From Amylostereum areolatum (Eukaryota; Basidiomycota; Agaricomycetes; Russulales; Stereaceae), in the NCBI GenBank assembly GCA_012932865.1, contig SAXG01000001.1:1539693-1603692 (forward strand): 64,000 bases of DNA. The letters run 5' to 3'. Each line of letters starts with the position of its first letter. Position 1 is the first letter of the stretch. Below are positions 11,342 through 22,014 of the stretch, piece after piece. The notes below the pieces were generated by a model, which made no database searches, was not told where the DNA came from, and saw only the letters and a list, made by a program, of their open reading frames with translations. The translations under genes were made by a program, and so were the position numbers.

Positions 11342-11362
11342 TGGGTCACGTGACCACGTGGA
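11342..11362. promoter_or_regulatory. Double CACGTG (E-box-like) site between divergent genes
   Basis: GTCACGTGACCACGTGG holds two CACGTG cores, the first inside the palindrome GTCACGTGAC. It lies about 140 bp upstream of the minus-strand gene and about 80 bp upstream of the plus-strand gene. This is the type of site bound by bHLH factors; function is inferred. Confidence 0.35.
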
Positions 11363-11445
11363 AATGACGTGTAATTGCACAAGTTGTGTCTCTCTCTCTT
11401 TCTCTCTTCATCTTCCATCTCACTCGCAATACCCCTCATCTGACA

Positions 11446-12001
11446 TGTCTTCAACTTCTGCTGCGCACTCAGGTCCTATTGACATCGATAACTACATGTT
11501 CTCGTATGACTTCCGCAAACTGGAAGCCTGGCTCCTATGTGCTATTGACACCTTGCAGACCACACCCGGACGGGCGAATGTGAAGTGGTGGAACCTGTTC
11601 AAATAGACATTGGTGCGTAATTCCCTTTCTCCTTTGCATTTGAAAATAACATATCGCGATCACAGCAACGTCTCATCAAAACGTACATTGTTGAGGCCCG
11701 GCAGCTCGGAGTCACCGAGTATCCGCAGAGCATCTCGTCGTTACTTTGGTGCCAAGTCATAGTCGACAAGCGTGACAGTCGCGGTCGCAACAGTGATGGT
11801 GCTGATGAGTTGACGGAACGGGACTGGCGTTCAGAGGCGGAAAAAACCGGCCATAAAAGTGAGTCCCACATCCCTCACCTACCATCTGAGGCTTCATCCG
11901 AGCCTCCGCAGGATTTTGGGTCCAAAACATCATTCAGGATGAACCCGCATCTGAGGTCTCTCACAACTCGGATAATCCAATGTGGTAGACAAATGAGGTA
12001 C
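11446..12001 (+). pseudogene. Hypothetical gene fragment, cut by element F
   Basis: The frame starts at ATG 11446 (MSSTSAAHSGPIDIDN...) and runs about 53 codons to a TAG. Six nucleotides later comes a GTGCGT donor with an AG acceptor near 11668. An open second exon follows (QRLIKTYIVEARQLGV...), then a possible intron at 11861-11913. The N-terminus resembles that of the gene at 22015 (IDI..., a WN motif, then GTGCGT at the same place), so the two may be paralogues. The TAG just before the donor is probably a point mutation. The 458-bp LTR of element F begins at 12002 and ends the gene. Confidence 0.4.
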
Positions 12002-12459
12002 TGTCAGCAACAACTAGTGCGGCAGCACCAAGTTACGACACAGCTGACTAGAAGATGAGGACGACAGGGGGGAGCCAATCAGACACGGCGACAGACAAGG
12101 GAAAGGAAGCAAAGTCGGTAGAATTGACTAGCTCGAGATAAGGAATATGTACAGCGAGAGCGAGCCTTATATACACGAGAGGAGAGAGACTTAGGTAAGC
12201 AACCAATACACGGCAATTGGTAAGCAGACCTAGTATAAGTAAGCAGTCGTATGTAAAAGAGCACAGCATAAGTCAGTATCGTATAGCATGAGTCAAGAGA
12301 AAGGAGTCAGACCCGGGCCAAGATGAGTCACGTGGGTCCAGGTGGGATATAGATGAACTGGGTCCGGGCCGAAGTGGAGCCGGACCGGTGATAAGCCGAT
12401 AAGTCCTAAAGCGTGTAACCGATGTAAAGTAAAAAGAAAATTATAGACCGTTTATGACA
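12002..12459 (-). repeat. Family 2 3' LTR (element F)
   Basis: 458 bp with minus-strand ends TGTCATAAACGG and TTGCTGACA. A purine-rich tract, AAGGAAGGGGTGATG, lies directly upstream of the LTR as expected for plus-strand priming. It carries a TATATAAGG box. Confidence 0.85.
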
Positions 12460-12637
12460 TCACCCCTTCCTTAGATTCAATGTCCTCGTTGTAATCAGAT
12501 CCAGCTTCTTTCTCTGACAGGAGTTCCCAATGATTAAGGCGTGCAGGTTTTGGGGCACCTGGATGTTCACGGTGGAAGTCGTTGATACATTTCTTGGCAT
12601 TCTGGAGATTGGCGAGAGGCTCCCAAGTATTGTCATT

Positions 12638-14132
12638 CATCAGCAACTTATCACATTGAGTTAGGACATGTTTTGGCTAGTTGCCGAGTTGTACAACCTA
12701 TAAAACAGGTGAAACACCCAAACTTCAAAACTGGTCCGAAACCTAGTATTCATTGGGGGGTTCGTCAACTGAACAACAATTGAAGCATAATCTACATAAA
12801 CTAGAGACCAAGTACTAACCAATACACCTTCAACCTACATCTTTGAATTTCTTATTTCCTTGTAGACTATAATCACACCAATTATGATGACCAAACCAGT
12901 TATATTGTGCATTAATATTGTAACAGAAGTAATAAAATGTATATAATAAGTATAGTGATATGGTAAACAGAAATAGGTAACAAGGTGGGGCAACAAGAAG
13001 CAGAAATGACAGCAGAGTGATGGGATGACAGCAGGGGGACAAGGTGGGGGAGTGACAAGACAAGGAGTGATGAGATAGTGACAAGGCAGGGGGCAGTGAC
13101 CAGGGTGACAACAAGACACCGGAGATACAAGATACCAGGGACACGAGATGCCAGGGAGCAACGAGATAGCCAGGGAGTGACAAGACGGCCAAGGTGACGA
13201 GGCTTTGGGCAATGAGAGGGCGGAGATGACAAGGCGGCGAGAAGATGACGTGGCGGGGGTGACGAGACCAAGGGGAGACAAAGCACGGGGCAACACAACG
13301 GCAGGGCCGACAAAGCACAGGGCAATGTGACAGCAAGTGCGACATGATGAAGGCACAGAGAAACGAGGTGCGGGGAGACGAGCTGGAGGGGGTGACAAGG
13401 CGCAGAGCGACGCAATGGCGGGGGTGACACAACAGTGGAGGCGACACAACAGCGGAGACAATAGGATGGCAGGGGTGACACGATGGCGGGGGCGATGGGA
13501 CGGCGGAAATGACAAGGCGGTGGGGAGATGACATGGCGAGGGTAACGAGACCGAGGGCCAACAAAGCACAGGGCGATAGACACGATGGCGGGGGTGATGA
13601 GGTAGCGACGGTGATGAGGCGACGGAGAGACGATGTGGCAGGGTGACGAGGGGGCGGGTGAGGCGGCGGGGGATGAGGCGGTGAGCAACACGACAGCAAG
13701 GGTGACGTGATAGTTGGGGTGACGCGACGGTGAGGATGACGCGGCGGCAGGGAGGCGAGGTGGTGGAGGTGGCGAGATGGAGGGAGGGGAGACAAGACGG
13801 AGGTGATGCGACAGTAGCCCAGGCGGCAGTGAGAGTGGGGAGGGAGGGACGACGACGACGGGTCATGGTGGTGGTCATGATGAGAGAGGTGTGAGCTGGC
13901 ACGGTGATTGAAGTAGCCGCGTGAGTAAGTCAGCTGTCCCACGGTTAAATGGCTTTAGGGCAGGCTTGATTTAGCCTTTGGGCAAATCCCGAGGCGCGCG
14001 TGGCAAGCTGCAAGCAGTTCCTGAGTTGGCTGGAGTTTCCTTAACCGGCCGAACCGCGGAAGAAGCTAACTATCTTGTAACTGTCCATCAAATTCCGGTA
14101 ACTCCCCAACTAAATATGTCAAGTTGCTGATG
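12638..14132. mobile_element. Insertion with terminal inverted repeats carrying a minisatellite
   Basis: The segment starts CATCAGCAACTT and ends AAGTTGCTGATG: a perfect 12-bp inverted repeat that continues imperfectly for about 15 bp more. It sits inside the chromodomain codons of element F. Removing it together with one TT restores GYPDN-DNTWEP, the canonical length, which supports a 2-bp TT duplication. Most of the inside is a 17-bp G-rich minisatellite. I see no transposase, so this is a non-autonomous element of unknown class. Confidence 0.65.
12960..13890. repeat. 17-bp G-rich minisatellite
   Basis: More than 40 degenerate units of the type GACGCGGCGGCGGGGGT. The long minus-strand frames across it (up to 370 codons, Ser/Pro/His/Leu-rich) are a by-product of the array. 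Confidence 0.7.
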
Positions 14133-17100
14133 TTGTCTGGGTAGCCTTTCCATTTGATGAGGTACTTGAAGCCGCGACCGACCTTCTTGGAGTCTATAAT
14201 CTTTTCGACCTCATAGACTTCCTCTCCTTGGACCAGCTCTGGGGGTGGAGGTGCAGGTGCTTTCTGGTTGTCAAAGGCGGGGCCGTTGTGTGGAGATAGG
14301 AGGGACTCGTTGAAGACCGGATGTTTCCGTGACCAGGATGCATGGAGGCGAAGCTTGTAAGCTGATGCTCCAACTTTTTCTGGGATTTTGAAAGGACCAA
14401 AGCGCTTGTCGTCCAGCTTTTGCATAGGACGTGCCATTTTGATTATGATTTGGCCATCTCTTGTTTTGGCTTCCAGCCAGACAAAGTCACTGATTTTTTA
14501 ACCTATTGGCTCGTCCTTCTTACGATCGTAAAAGCACTTTTGATCATCCTGTGCTGCCTTTAGCGCAGAGCGTGCTTCTTCATAGATGTCTCGCATGCGT
14601 TGTGCAAACTCATTCACCGATGGATTGTCTGTCTCACGTCACGGATTCGTCCCTAGGTAGAGTTCTCGACCGTAGTTGGCAAAGTTGGGAGACATCCCAA
14701 TCGAACTATGGATCATGTTGTTGAGTGCGGTCATGGCAAGTGGAAAATAACATGTCCAATCATCCTGTCGTTGGTTGACGAAGATGCAAAGGTAGTTTTC
14801 CATGGTCATGTTGGAGCGCTCAGTCTGTCCGTCCGTCTGAGGGTGGTACACCGTGGATGGGTTCCCTTCAATGCCCAACAGTTGGAATAATGCCGTGGTG
14901 AACTTGGATACAAACACGCTGCCACGGTTGCTGACGATCTTTCTCGGGATTCCTTGATGGGGGACCACTTCGCGTAGGTACTCGAAGGTGAGTTCGTCCT
15001 CTGTTAGGTCTTTGGTCGTGGCCCAGAACATCACCTGCTTGGTACCCATGCAGTTCACATTTCAGATGGCGTCCTTCCCATCCGAGACTGGGAGTGGCAT
15101 GACAAAGTCAATGGATACATGCTCCCAAGGTGGTTGTGGTGGGTCATGGGGATGGAGCGGGGCGGCAATACAATCATGTCTAATTTTGGTATGTTGGCAG
15201 GTTTCACATCCTTCAACATATTTCCGGACATTGTCTCTGATGGCAGGCCACCAGTAGTTGCGCGTGACAAGCGCATGGGTCTTGTATCGTCCTGGATGAC
15301 CGACAAGCGGGCCATCATGATGAGCTTGGATGATGTCTGCATGGAGTCCTTTGTCTCTTGGGACATAGAGTCTGTGTTGCCAGGTGACCGTTCCGTCTGT
15401 GTGTTCCAGCCATCCCTTTACTTTGAGTGTTAAGGCGTGTTCTACTGCATGGTCTCGGAGTAAGGTAGCCTCCTGAATCCGCTCAATGAAGACATTGTCA
15501 GGTCCATTGGTTACGATTCCTACATGGTTGAGGGTGCGAAAGAGTTCTGGTTTCAGGAGGACAATGTTTTCATTGTCTTTCTCCCCCTTCTCAAGGCCCG
15601 CTAGTCAGGAAATAGTGTCAGGTTTACCCATTGTCTTGCCAGGTTTGTGGAGTAGCGTACAATGATATTCTTGTAGCTCCGTTAACCACCGTGCTTGTCT
15701 CCGATTTAGCTTCTGCACCTTGCGGAAGTACGTGAGATTACGATGATCCGACCAGATTTCAAACTCCTGTCGTGCCCCCATGAGGTATTGTCTCCATTCC
15801 TCTAGCGCCGTCATGATAGCCAGTAATTCCTTGTCATAGATCTCATAGTTCCTCTCAGCTTTGCTGAGGGACTTGGAGAGGAAGGCAACCGGGTGTCATT
15901 TACCATTGTCCTGTTGTTGCGAAAGTACCACGCCCGTGGCATAGTTAGAGGAGTCTGCTTCAACACGGAACTGCCCATCATCTGTAGGGATTGCTAGAAC
16001 TGGCTGCAATGTTATACGTCGCTTGAGTTCCTCGAACACCTCCTGCTGCGGGGTGTCCCAGACTCATTCCGTTTTCCCAGTGAGCTTAGTCATCGGGTGA
16101 GCGATGCCACTGAAGTCCTTGATAAAGCGATGGTAGAAGTTGCAGAAGCCCAAAAATGATTGAAGTTGTTTCTTTGTTTTGGGGGCTGGCCAGTTGGTGA
16201 TTGCTGCAACCTTTGCTGGATCTATGCAAACCCTTCCTCCACCAACGATCATGCCTAGGTATTCAATTTCTGCCTTCTCAAACTCGCACTTTTCTGGCTT
16301 TAGATAAAGTTTGTTTTCTCGCAGGATCTGGAGGACCTCTTTGACTATCTGACGATGCTCTTCTAGTGTATGCGTGAAGATGAGGATGTCATCCAAATAG
16401 ACGACAACAACTCCTTGGTAGATCCAGTCTTTGAACAGATTGTTCATCATAGCTTGGAAAGTAGACGGGGAGTTGGTGAGTCCAAAGAACATGACCGTAG
16501 GCTCGTAAAGGCCTTTGTTCGTGCAGAATGCGGCTTTCCATTCGTCCCCTTCCTTAATCCAAACATTGTTGTACCCCCATCGAACATCAAGTTTGGTAAA
16601 GTGCGTGCTCCCTTGAGCTTATCGACCAACTCCTGAACGAGCAGGAGCGGGTAGCGGTTCTTCATTGTCATCTCATTGAGTTTCCGATAGTCTTGCACAG
16701 GACGTAATGAGCCATCTTTTTTCTTAATGAAGAAGAACGGGGAGGCCATAGGGGATTTGGACGGCTGAATCCATCCAGATCTCAGGTTTTCTTCTAAGAA
16801 GGCATCTAGTTGTTTTTGTTCGTCCAGTATGAGCGGATAGACTTTGAAATCAACTGGTTTGAAGTTAGAGGTTAGCTCAATAGCGTGATCCCATGGGTGT
16901 CGCTCATGAAGCTTATCGAAGTCTTCCTTGTCAAAAATATCCTTGAATTTGTGGTAAGCGGCTGGGATGCGTTCTGAGAAGGTCTGTTCCTTTTTCTTCG
17001 CGTGTTCTTTGATTGCAATGTCCGAGGTGTGGGTCCGAATGTGGTATGTTGCCTTATAACTGTCCCAATCAAATGCAAACATCTGTTCGTCTTTTTCTAT

Positions 17101-18290
17101 GTGGACGGGCTCTTCTTCCTCTTCTTAGTCATTGTCAATGTTGAGCAGAGGAGGGGGCCGGGCGCAGCTAGTAGGGCATCGGTCGAATTCGATCAATCCT
17201 GATTTCCAGTCGATGCGAGGGTTATGTCGTTTTAGCCATTCATGTCTGATGAACAGGTCTGTATCTCCCAGGTTCGAGACTGCGAGATCGATGTTTTCCT
17301 CATGGTCCTGGATAATCAGGCGAAGCATAACATATTCTGTGATGAGTCCTCCTGCATTGAGAGTACCGTCTGCATTCCGTACCGGTATTAGACCTGCTGT
17401 GCGTCGCGTAGGGATATGATTATCCTGTACAAATTTTGCGTTGATACACAAACCAGTGCAACCACTGTCTAGGAGTGCGAGAGCTTTGACCATGCACTTG
17501 GAATCTACCACAAGTTATGTGGGGATGACCGTTTATTCCTTAGCGCTTGAGGAGCATATGAACTGCATGGGAGTGGCGAGCTCTAATAGAGCTTGGCATG
17601 CTAATTCGTCTCCCATGCCAGTTATCTCCTTGATGGCTTCATAAGTAGCCTCATCCCGGTGTCGATGGTGTGTCCAGATGCGAAGGATTGCAATCGCACT
17701 TTCAGGTTTGTCTTCCCTTAAGCATCAAAGCATCCATTGAGCCGTTCCAGGTGCCATATAACATGATTTGGGCGCCGTGCCCCTTCCATCGCACAGCATT
17801 GTCCCTGTCTCCACAGGGTCCATGACCAAAACCGAGTCCGTATTCAAAGCCATATCCAAAACTGAAGCCAAAACCGATGCTGTATCTAAAGCCGAAGGCT
17901 CACAAATCGAAGCCTGAGTATCTAAAATAACAATGGGATGTGTGCCCGTACCGATAGAGTCCGTAAGAGAAGTCATAATGGGGATATCCCCCGTAGTAGT
18001 ACAGTCCAAATCAACAATGTGCGTATGCAAACGAGAACCAGGCCACCGAGGCGCAACAAAACTAGACAAGCGAGAAACAGAAACTTGGGCTTCAGATGCC
18101 GTGTACATCGTCAGCCCTCTCAAAAACCCTCCTTCTTCTCCTCCACCTTTGGCTGAGCTTGAAGCGCATCCATCACGCTTTTCCGATTTTCGGCCGACAG
18201 GCTCCTAGCCCAGGCGGTGGGTGTCTCGAATGTTTGTGCTCAAGCCTCCCGCTTTGGTGGTTCCGTGTACCGGTCCCTCCCCCACATGTC

Positions 18291-20240
18291 TCAGATGTTC
18301 TTTACATCCACCCTGCAGTCCCGCACCTGGTGTCCATTCTGTCCGCAGCGGAAGCATCGGCCCTTAATGTTGACACGGTTGACGTCCATTGGCTGTCCTT
18401 TGCCACCGTGTACCGTGCCGGTTCCGTCACAGCGCCATGGGACCTGCCCCCCTTGCTGCCCATTGGACGATCCCTGTCCTTTGGGTTTTTGGTTCTGCGT
18501 GGGTCCGCTGCGCTGGGTCTTAAGGTCCTCCCACTCCTGTCGCAGACCGTCGATCAGAATAATGCGCTCTTTGAGGTCCTCATATTTCTGAGGGACATGA
18601 CCGCTGTCGTAGATGGAGTCAATGGTCCGGTAGTAGATATTGTGCTTAAGCAGCTGCATGAGGTGGATGGGGTCCTGCGCCGTGGAGTACCCAGCCTTCC
18701 TTGCCAGTTGTTTGAACCTGGCAAAGTATTCATGGGCGGTGGTACCCTTTGTCTGCTTGAACCCGTCCAGTTCAACTGCGGCACGGTGCTGCTCATTGAC
18801 ATCAGTGAAGGTGCCTTTGAGCGCCTTGTGGAAGTCCACCCAGGCGACCATGGCTCCATTGGCTAGGTGTGCATCTTCGTACTCAGCCTTTCAGGTGCGT
18901 GCTGCCTCCCCCGTCATGTAGGTGAGGATGAAGAGTACTTTGTCCTTGTCCGTCATGAGGTCATCCTCGGCGGCTCACATGTACTCCTCGCATGACCGCA
19001 TCTAGTCATTGAAGTCTTCTCGTTCCCCAGAGAAGCCTTCAGGGGTTTTCGCGTGGACCTTCTTTCGAGGGGGTCTGGCGGCGGCGGCGGCTGGGGTGCT
19101 AACAGTGACCGCAGGGGGGTTGATGGTGATGGGGGGGGGCGGTGACATTGACGGTGGGAGTGGCAGGTTGAGGGCAGCAACAAGCATGGCAGGGATGGCG
19201 ACCCATCGGCCATTTACTTCCATGAGCCATGCATTGTCGGTGCCGTTATTCATGTGTTGGATGGGAGAGCCAGTTTGGCTAATGACAATGTTCCATCTTC
19301 CACCAATTTCAGTGCAGTTGGCAAGTTCAGCGGGGAGAGGGGGTTGGGGGTCGGTGCGGACCCACTGGGCAGCCATGATTGGTTCGTCTCTGTCGGAGAA
19401 GTCTTCGTCAATGACAGGTGGTAGGGCGGATGCGGCGATGAGGTTGAAGTCGGCTTCAGTAAGGTTGGGTTGGTCTCCGTCGGTGAAGTACCAGGTAATG
19501 CCACCGAGTTCAGTAGCTTCAAAGGTGACTTCTTGGGTGGTGTCTCCGAGTTGAACAGTGAAGACGTCGTTGTTTTCTTGGGTGAAGCCTGATGGGAGGG
19601 GGAAGATGTAGCAGTTATCGATGTCAATGCCCAAGTCTGATTCTGAGTTGGAGTCAGAACCGTTGAGTCCGAACGAGGGAATTGTTTATAAGTGGGTGAG
19701 GTCGATGACCTCTGGCTCTGGTGTGGGATCGGGGGTGTTGCCTGGTGTAAGGAGGCGGTGGGTGTGTCGAGTGTCAACAGGTATTTTGTCGTTGGGTGCG
19801 TAGAAGGACTTTGGGGGTTGCTCAAGTCTGTAGCAGTAGGTGACGTACGGGCGGAAGTGGACGTAGCGGCTTCCAGTTCCTTGTTCTCTTATTTTGAGAC
19901 AATAGAAATGGATGTCTATGACGGAGTCTTCGAGTTCTTCTACGCCGAGGGCGACCTTCCAATTGTGCCAGGCCCAAGGGCCTTTAGACTCGTTGATGAG
20001 GGAGATGACAGTGTCGTCGCTGATGGGGATGAATTCTTGCATATGCAAGCACCAATCTTCTATGCACGAGCCCCCAGCCAAAATGGTTACTCTGTGCGGC
20101 AAGGGAAGATTTTGTCGAGGGAAGGTGGTTCTGTTACGAGATCGCAAGAGGGTCTGCCTCAGTCTTCTCGACCTGTTGGCTGTCTCTTCGTCTAGGGGAC
20201 ACGAGCCCAAAGACTTCCTAAACTGCTTTCTTTTCACCAC
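18291..20240 (-). pseudogene. Gag of family 2 element F
   Basis: One minus-strand frame runs through the whole interval and ends with a zinc knuckle, CFRCGQNGHQVRDC, before the stop at 18291. The capsid-like core lies at about 18550-18960 (AWVDFHKALKGTF, RFKQLARKAGYS). In-frame stops include TAA 19686-19688, TAG 19002-19004 and TGA codons near 18980 and 18893. By alignment to the usual gypsy motif (GEAARTW) at least one is a Trp codon turned to TGA. The start near 20240 is uncertain: the nearest ATG is out of frame by one base. Confidence 0.7.
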
Positions 20241-20520
20241 TTTTACTCATTTCCTACACCAAAGGTGCACCTTCTACTGTCATCTCTGAGCTTTCAACTC
20301 CTGGTGTTGGAGAGTCTCGAGTAGGTGTAACGTTTCGGGGGAAACGTCAAGCCGGCACCGGTATACGTGCGCACGACCACAATGTCAGGGTAACGAGTCA
20401 CGTACTCTGGGGGCAACGGTCTAGGGCGGCACGGAGAGAGAACAAAGTCAGTACCAGACGGGTACTACTACTACTATGCTACAGTACATAGGGACGGTCG
20501 TAGGGTGGTGCAAGAGTAAA

Positions 20521-20535
20521 CAGATCTTGAGCTTA
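20521..20535 (-). other. Candidate self-priming site, family 2
   Basis: Two nucleotides after the 5' LTR the minus strand reads AGCTCAAGAT. Its reverse complement matches ATCTCGAGCT in the LTR, 34 nt after the start of the TATA box, at nine of ten positions. The same pair occurs in the second family 2 copy at 53804. Confidence 0.5.
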
Positions 20536-20993
20536 TGTCAGCAACGACTAGTGCGGCAGCACCAAGTTACAACACAGCTGACTAGAAGATGAGGACGACA
20601 GGGGGGAGCCGATCAGACACGGCAACAGACGAGGTAAAGCAAGCAAAGTCGGTAGAATTGACTAGCTCGAGATAAGGAATATGTACAGCGAGAGCAAGTC
20701 TTATATATATGAGAGGAGAGAGACTTAGGTAAGCAACCGATACACGGCAATCAGTCAGCAGACCAAGTATAAGTAAGCAGTTATATGTAAAAGAGCACAG
20801 CATAAGTCAGTATTGTACAGCATGAGTCAGGGGAAAGGAGTCAGACCCGGGCCAAGATGAGTCACGTGGGTCCGGGCGGGATATAGATGAACCGGGTCCG
20901 GGCCGAAGTGGGGCCGGACCGGTGATAAGTTGATAATTACTAAAGCGTATAACCGATGTAAAGTAAAAAGAAAATTATAGACTGTTCATGACA
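20536..20993 (-). repeat. Family 2 5' LTR (element F)
   Basis: 458 bp, ends TGTCATGAACAG and TTGCTGACA on the minus strand, with TATATATAAG. Followed by about 300 nt of leader that is also found after the LTR at 53804. Confidence 0.85.
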
Positions 20994-21173
20994 ATGGGGA
21001 ACACACTCCGGTTCCACAACAGAAAGGTATCCGAATGGTCAGACATCCAAAACACACACCTAGCCCGTAAGGACATAGGAGCATCATGCTATGCTTCACA
21101 ACAGATAGAGACCTGGAGCACACTGAGGCAGGAAGCCAAGGAGGTTTTTTGGAAATACAATGTTGCAGTCTAA
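20994..21173 (+). pseudogene. Host gene C-terminal fragment next to element F
   Basis: An open plus-strand frame starts at the LTR edge and ends at the TAA at 21171-21173. The protein has a helical, Trp-rich pattern (RFHNRKVSEWSDIQN...KDIGASCYASQQIETW). I do not recognise the family. Because the gene on the other side of element F is on the same strand and is also cut at the LTR, both pieces could be halves of one gene split by the element; this is not proven. Confidence 0.35.
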
Positions 21174-21345
21174 TTCAATTTTTACAACCCCCTCGAAAAC
21201 ATGTATACTACTTGTTTGATTCCTCTCCTTGCCCGGATGACAGATCTAGAGTATCCACAATTTAGCCATGAGCAATTGACCATCGACTAAGGTCCTCACC
21301 CGACTGTGCACACTTCTTGCCCTTTCCATCCGGACTGGTGCAGAG

Positions 21346-21741
21346 CTACTTGTTGCTTCCTTTGGGGTCTGGCTCAACAGGTGACTTTGATTTTCTCTGT
21401 GGGTAAACTACACGAGGTGGTAATCCATCTTGCAGACTTGGCAGCGTTGGAGAAATGGCCTCGTCATCCTCACTGTCGGAACCTACAGGGTCCGTGAGAG
21501 GGCTCGGAGGGTTGGATGTTGACCGCTCCCCAGCTACCCCCACGGATGTTGCTGGATGGTGTTGGATATCATCAGCTTGATCACCAATCTCATTTAATGA
21601 CAAATGAAAAGTGAAGAATAGAACCTTACATTGCTCCTCAGACTGATATTCCCTCTGATGATCACCATCCTCATCAGTGTTGTACTGCGCAAGCGTACTA
21701 AATGGCGTTGAGAGAGATGCCCGCTTGAACGGTTCTGGCAT
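21346..21741 (-). CDS. Hypothetical acidic protein
   Basis: A 131-codon minus-strand frame starts MPEPFKRASLSTPF and ends DPKGSNK. A GTAAGG at about 21634 with an AG near 21580 may mark an intron inside it. The C-terminal half is Ser/Pro/Asp/Glu-rich, suggesting a disordered region. It is divergent to the gene at 22015, with about 270 bp between them. No family is recognised. Confidence 0.4.
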   Translation of the reverse strand: MPEPFKRASLSTPFSTLAQYNTDEDGDHQREYQSEEQCKVLFFTFHLSLNEIGDQADDIQHHPATSVGVAGERSTSNPPSPLTDPVGSDSEDDEAISPTLPSLQDGLPPRVVYPQRKSKSPVEPDPKGSNK

Positions 21742-22014
21742 GGTAATGGATGATAGACCTAATACACAGTCATCAGCAGATCAAGCCCAGCAGTACAATG
21801 CAACACTTACCTAGTGATGGCAGTAGATGTCCAGGAGAAACGAACGACTTGTGAACGTTGGTGACACGTCCACCACGTGATTGTGCAAATGTATTAGTCA
21901 TCTGCCGCACCGATATTCAACTTTGTTCTCTTCTCTTTTATTCTCCTCTTACCTTACCATCCGACTGTCTGACCGTCTCCCCTCTCAACTTCACTCGCGC
22001 TCTAGCCCACCGTC

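Larger units (their letters stand above)
12460..17511 (-). pseudogene. Pol of family 2 element F
   Basis: Domains in order on the minus strand: aspartic protease (ALLDSGCTGLCINAKF, near 17460); reverse transcriptase (LDAFLEENLRSGWIQPSKSP... and, after a frameshift near 16600, MFFGLTNSPSTFQAMM and YLDDILIF near 16390-16410); RNase H (near 15605-15815); integrase (15366-14639); a GPY/F-type segment (DDKRFGPFKI); and a chromodomain (VYEVEKIIDSK...YLIKWKGYPDN | DNTWEPLANL) split by an insertion. The integrase motif reads SNRG where SDRG is expected, so the second catalytic Asp is lost. Frame changes and stops make it non-coding as a whole. Confidence 0.8.
12002..20993 (-). mobile_element. Family 2 Ty3/gypsy chromovirus, element F (degenerate)
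   Basis: On the minus strand: 5' LTR 20536-20993, primer site, leader, gag (to 18291), pol (17511 to about 12460) and 3' LTR 12002-12459. Both LTRs are 458 bp and by eye about 94% identical, mostly transitions, so the insertion is old. Gag and pol are broken by stops and frameshifts. The chromodomain is split by a 1495-bp segment (12638-14132). The flanking pentamers (GGTAC and ATGGG) do not match, so the target duplication has decayed or the ends come from recombination. Confidence 0.85.

Noticed and set aside
12830..13942. Long minus-strand open frames (up to 370 codons)
   Set aside because: They lie entirely on the 17-bp minisatellite, exist in three overlapping frames and are pure Ser/Pro/His/Leu low complexity.
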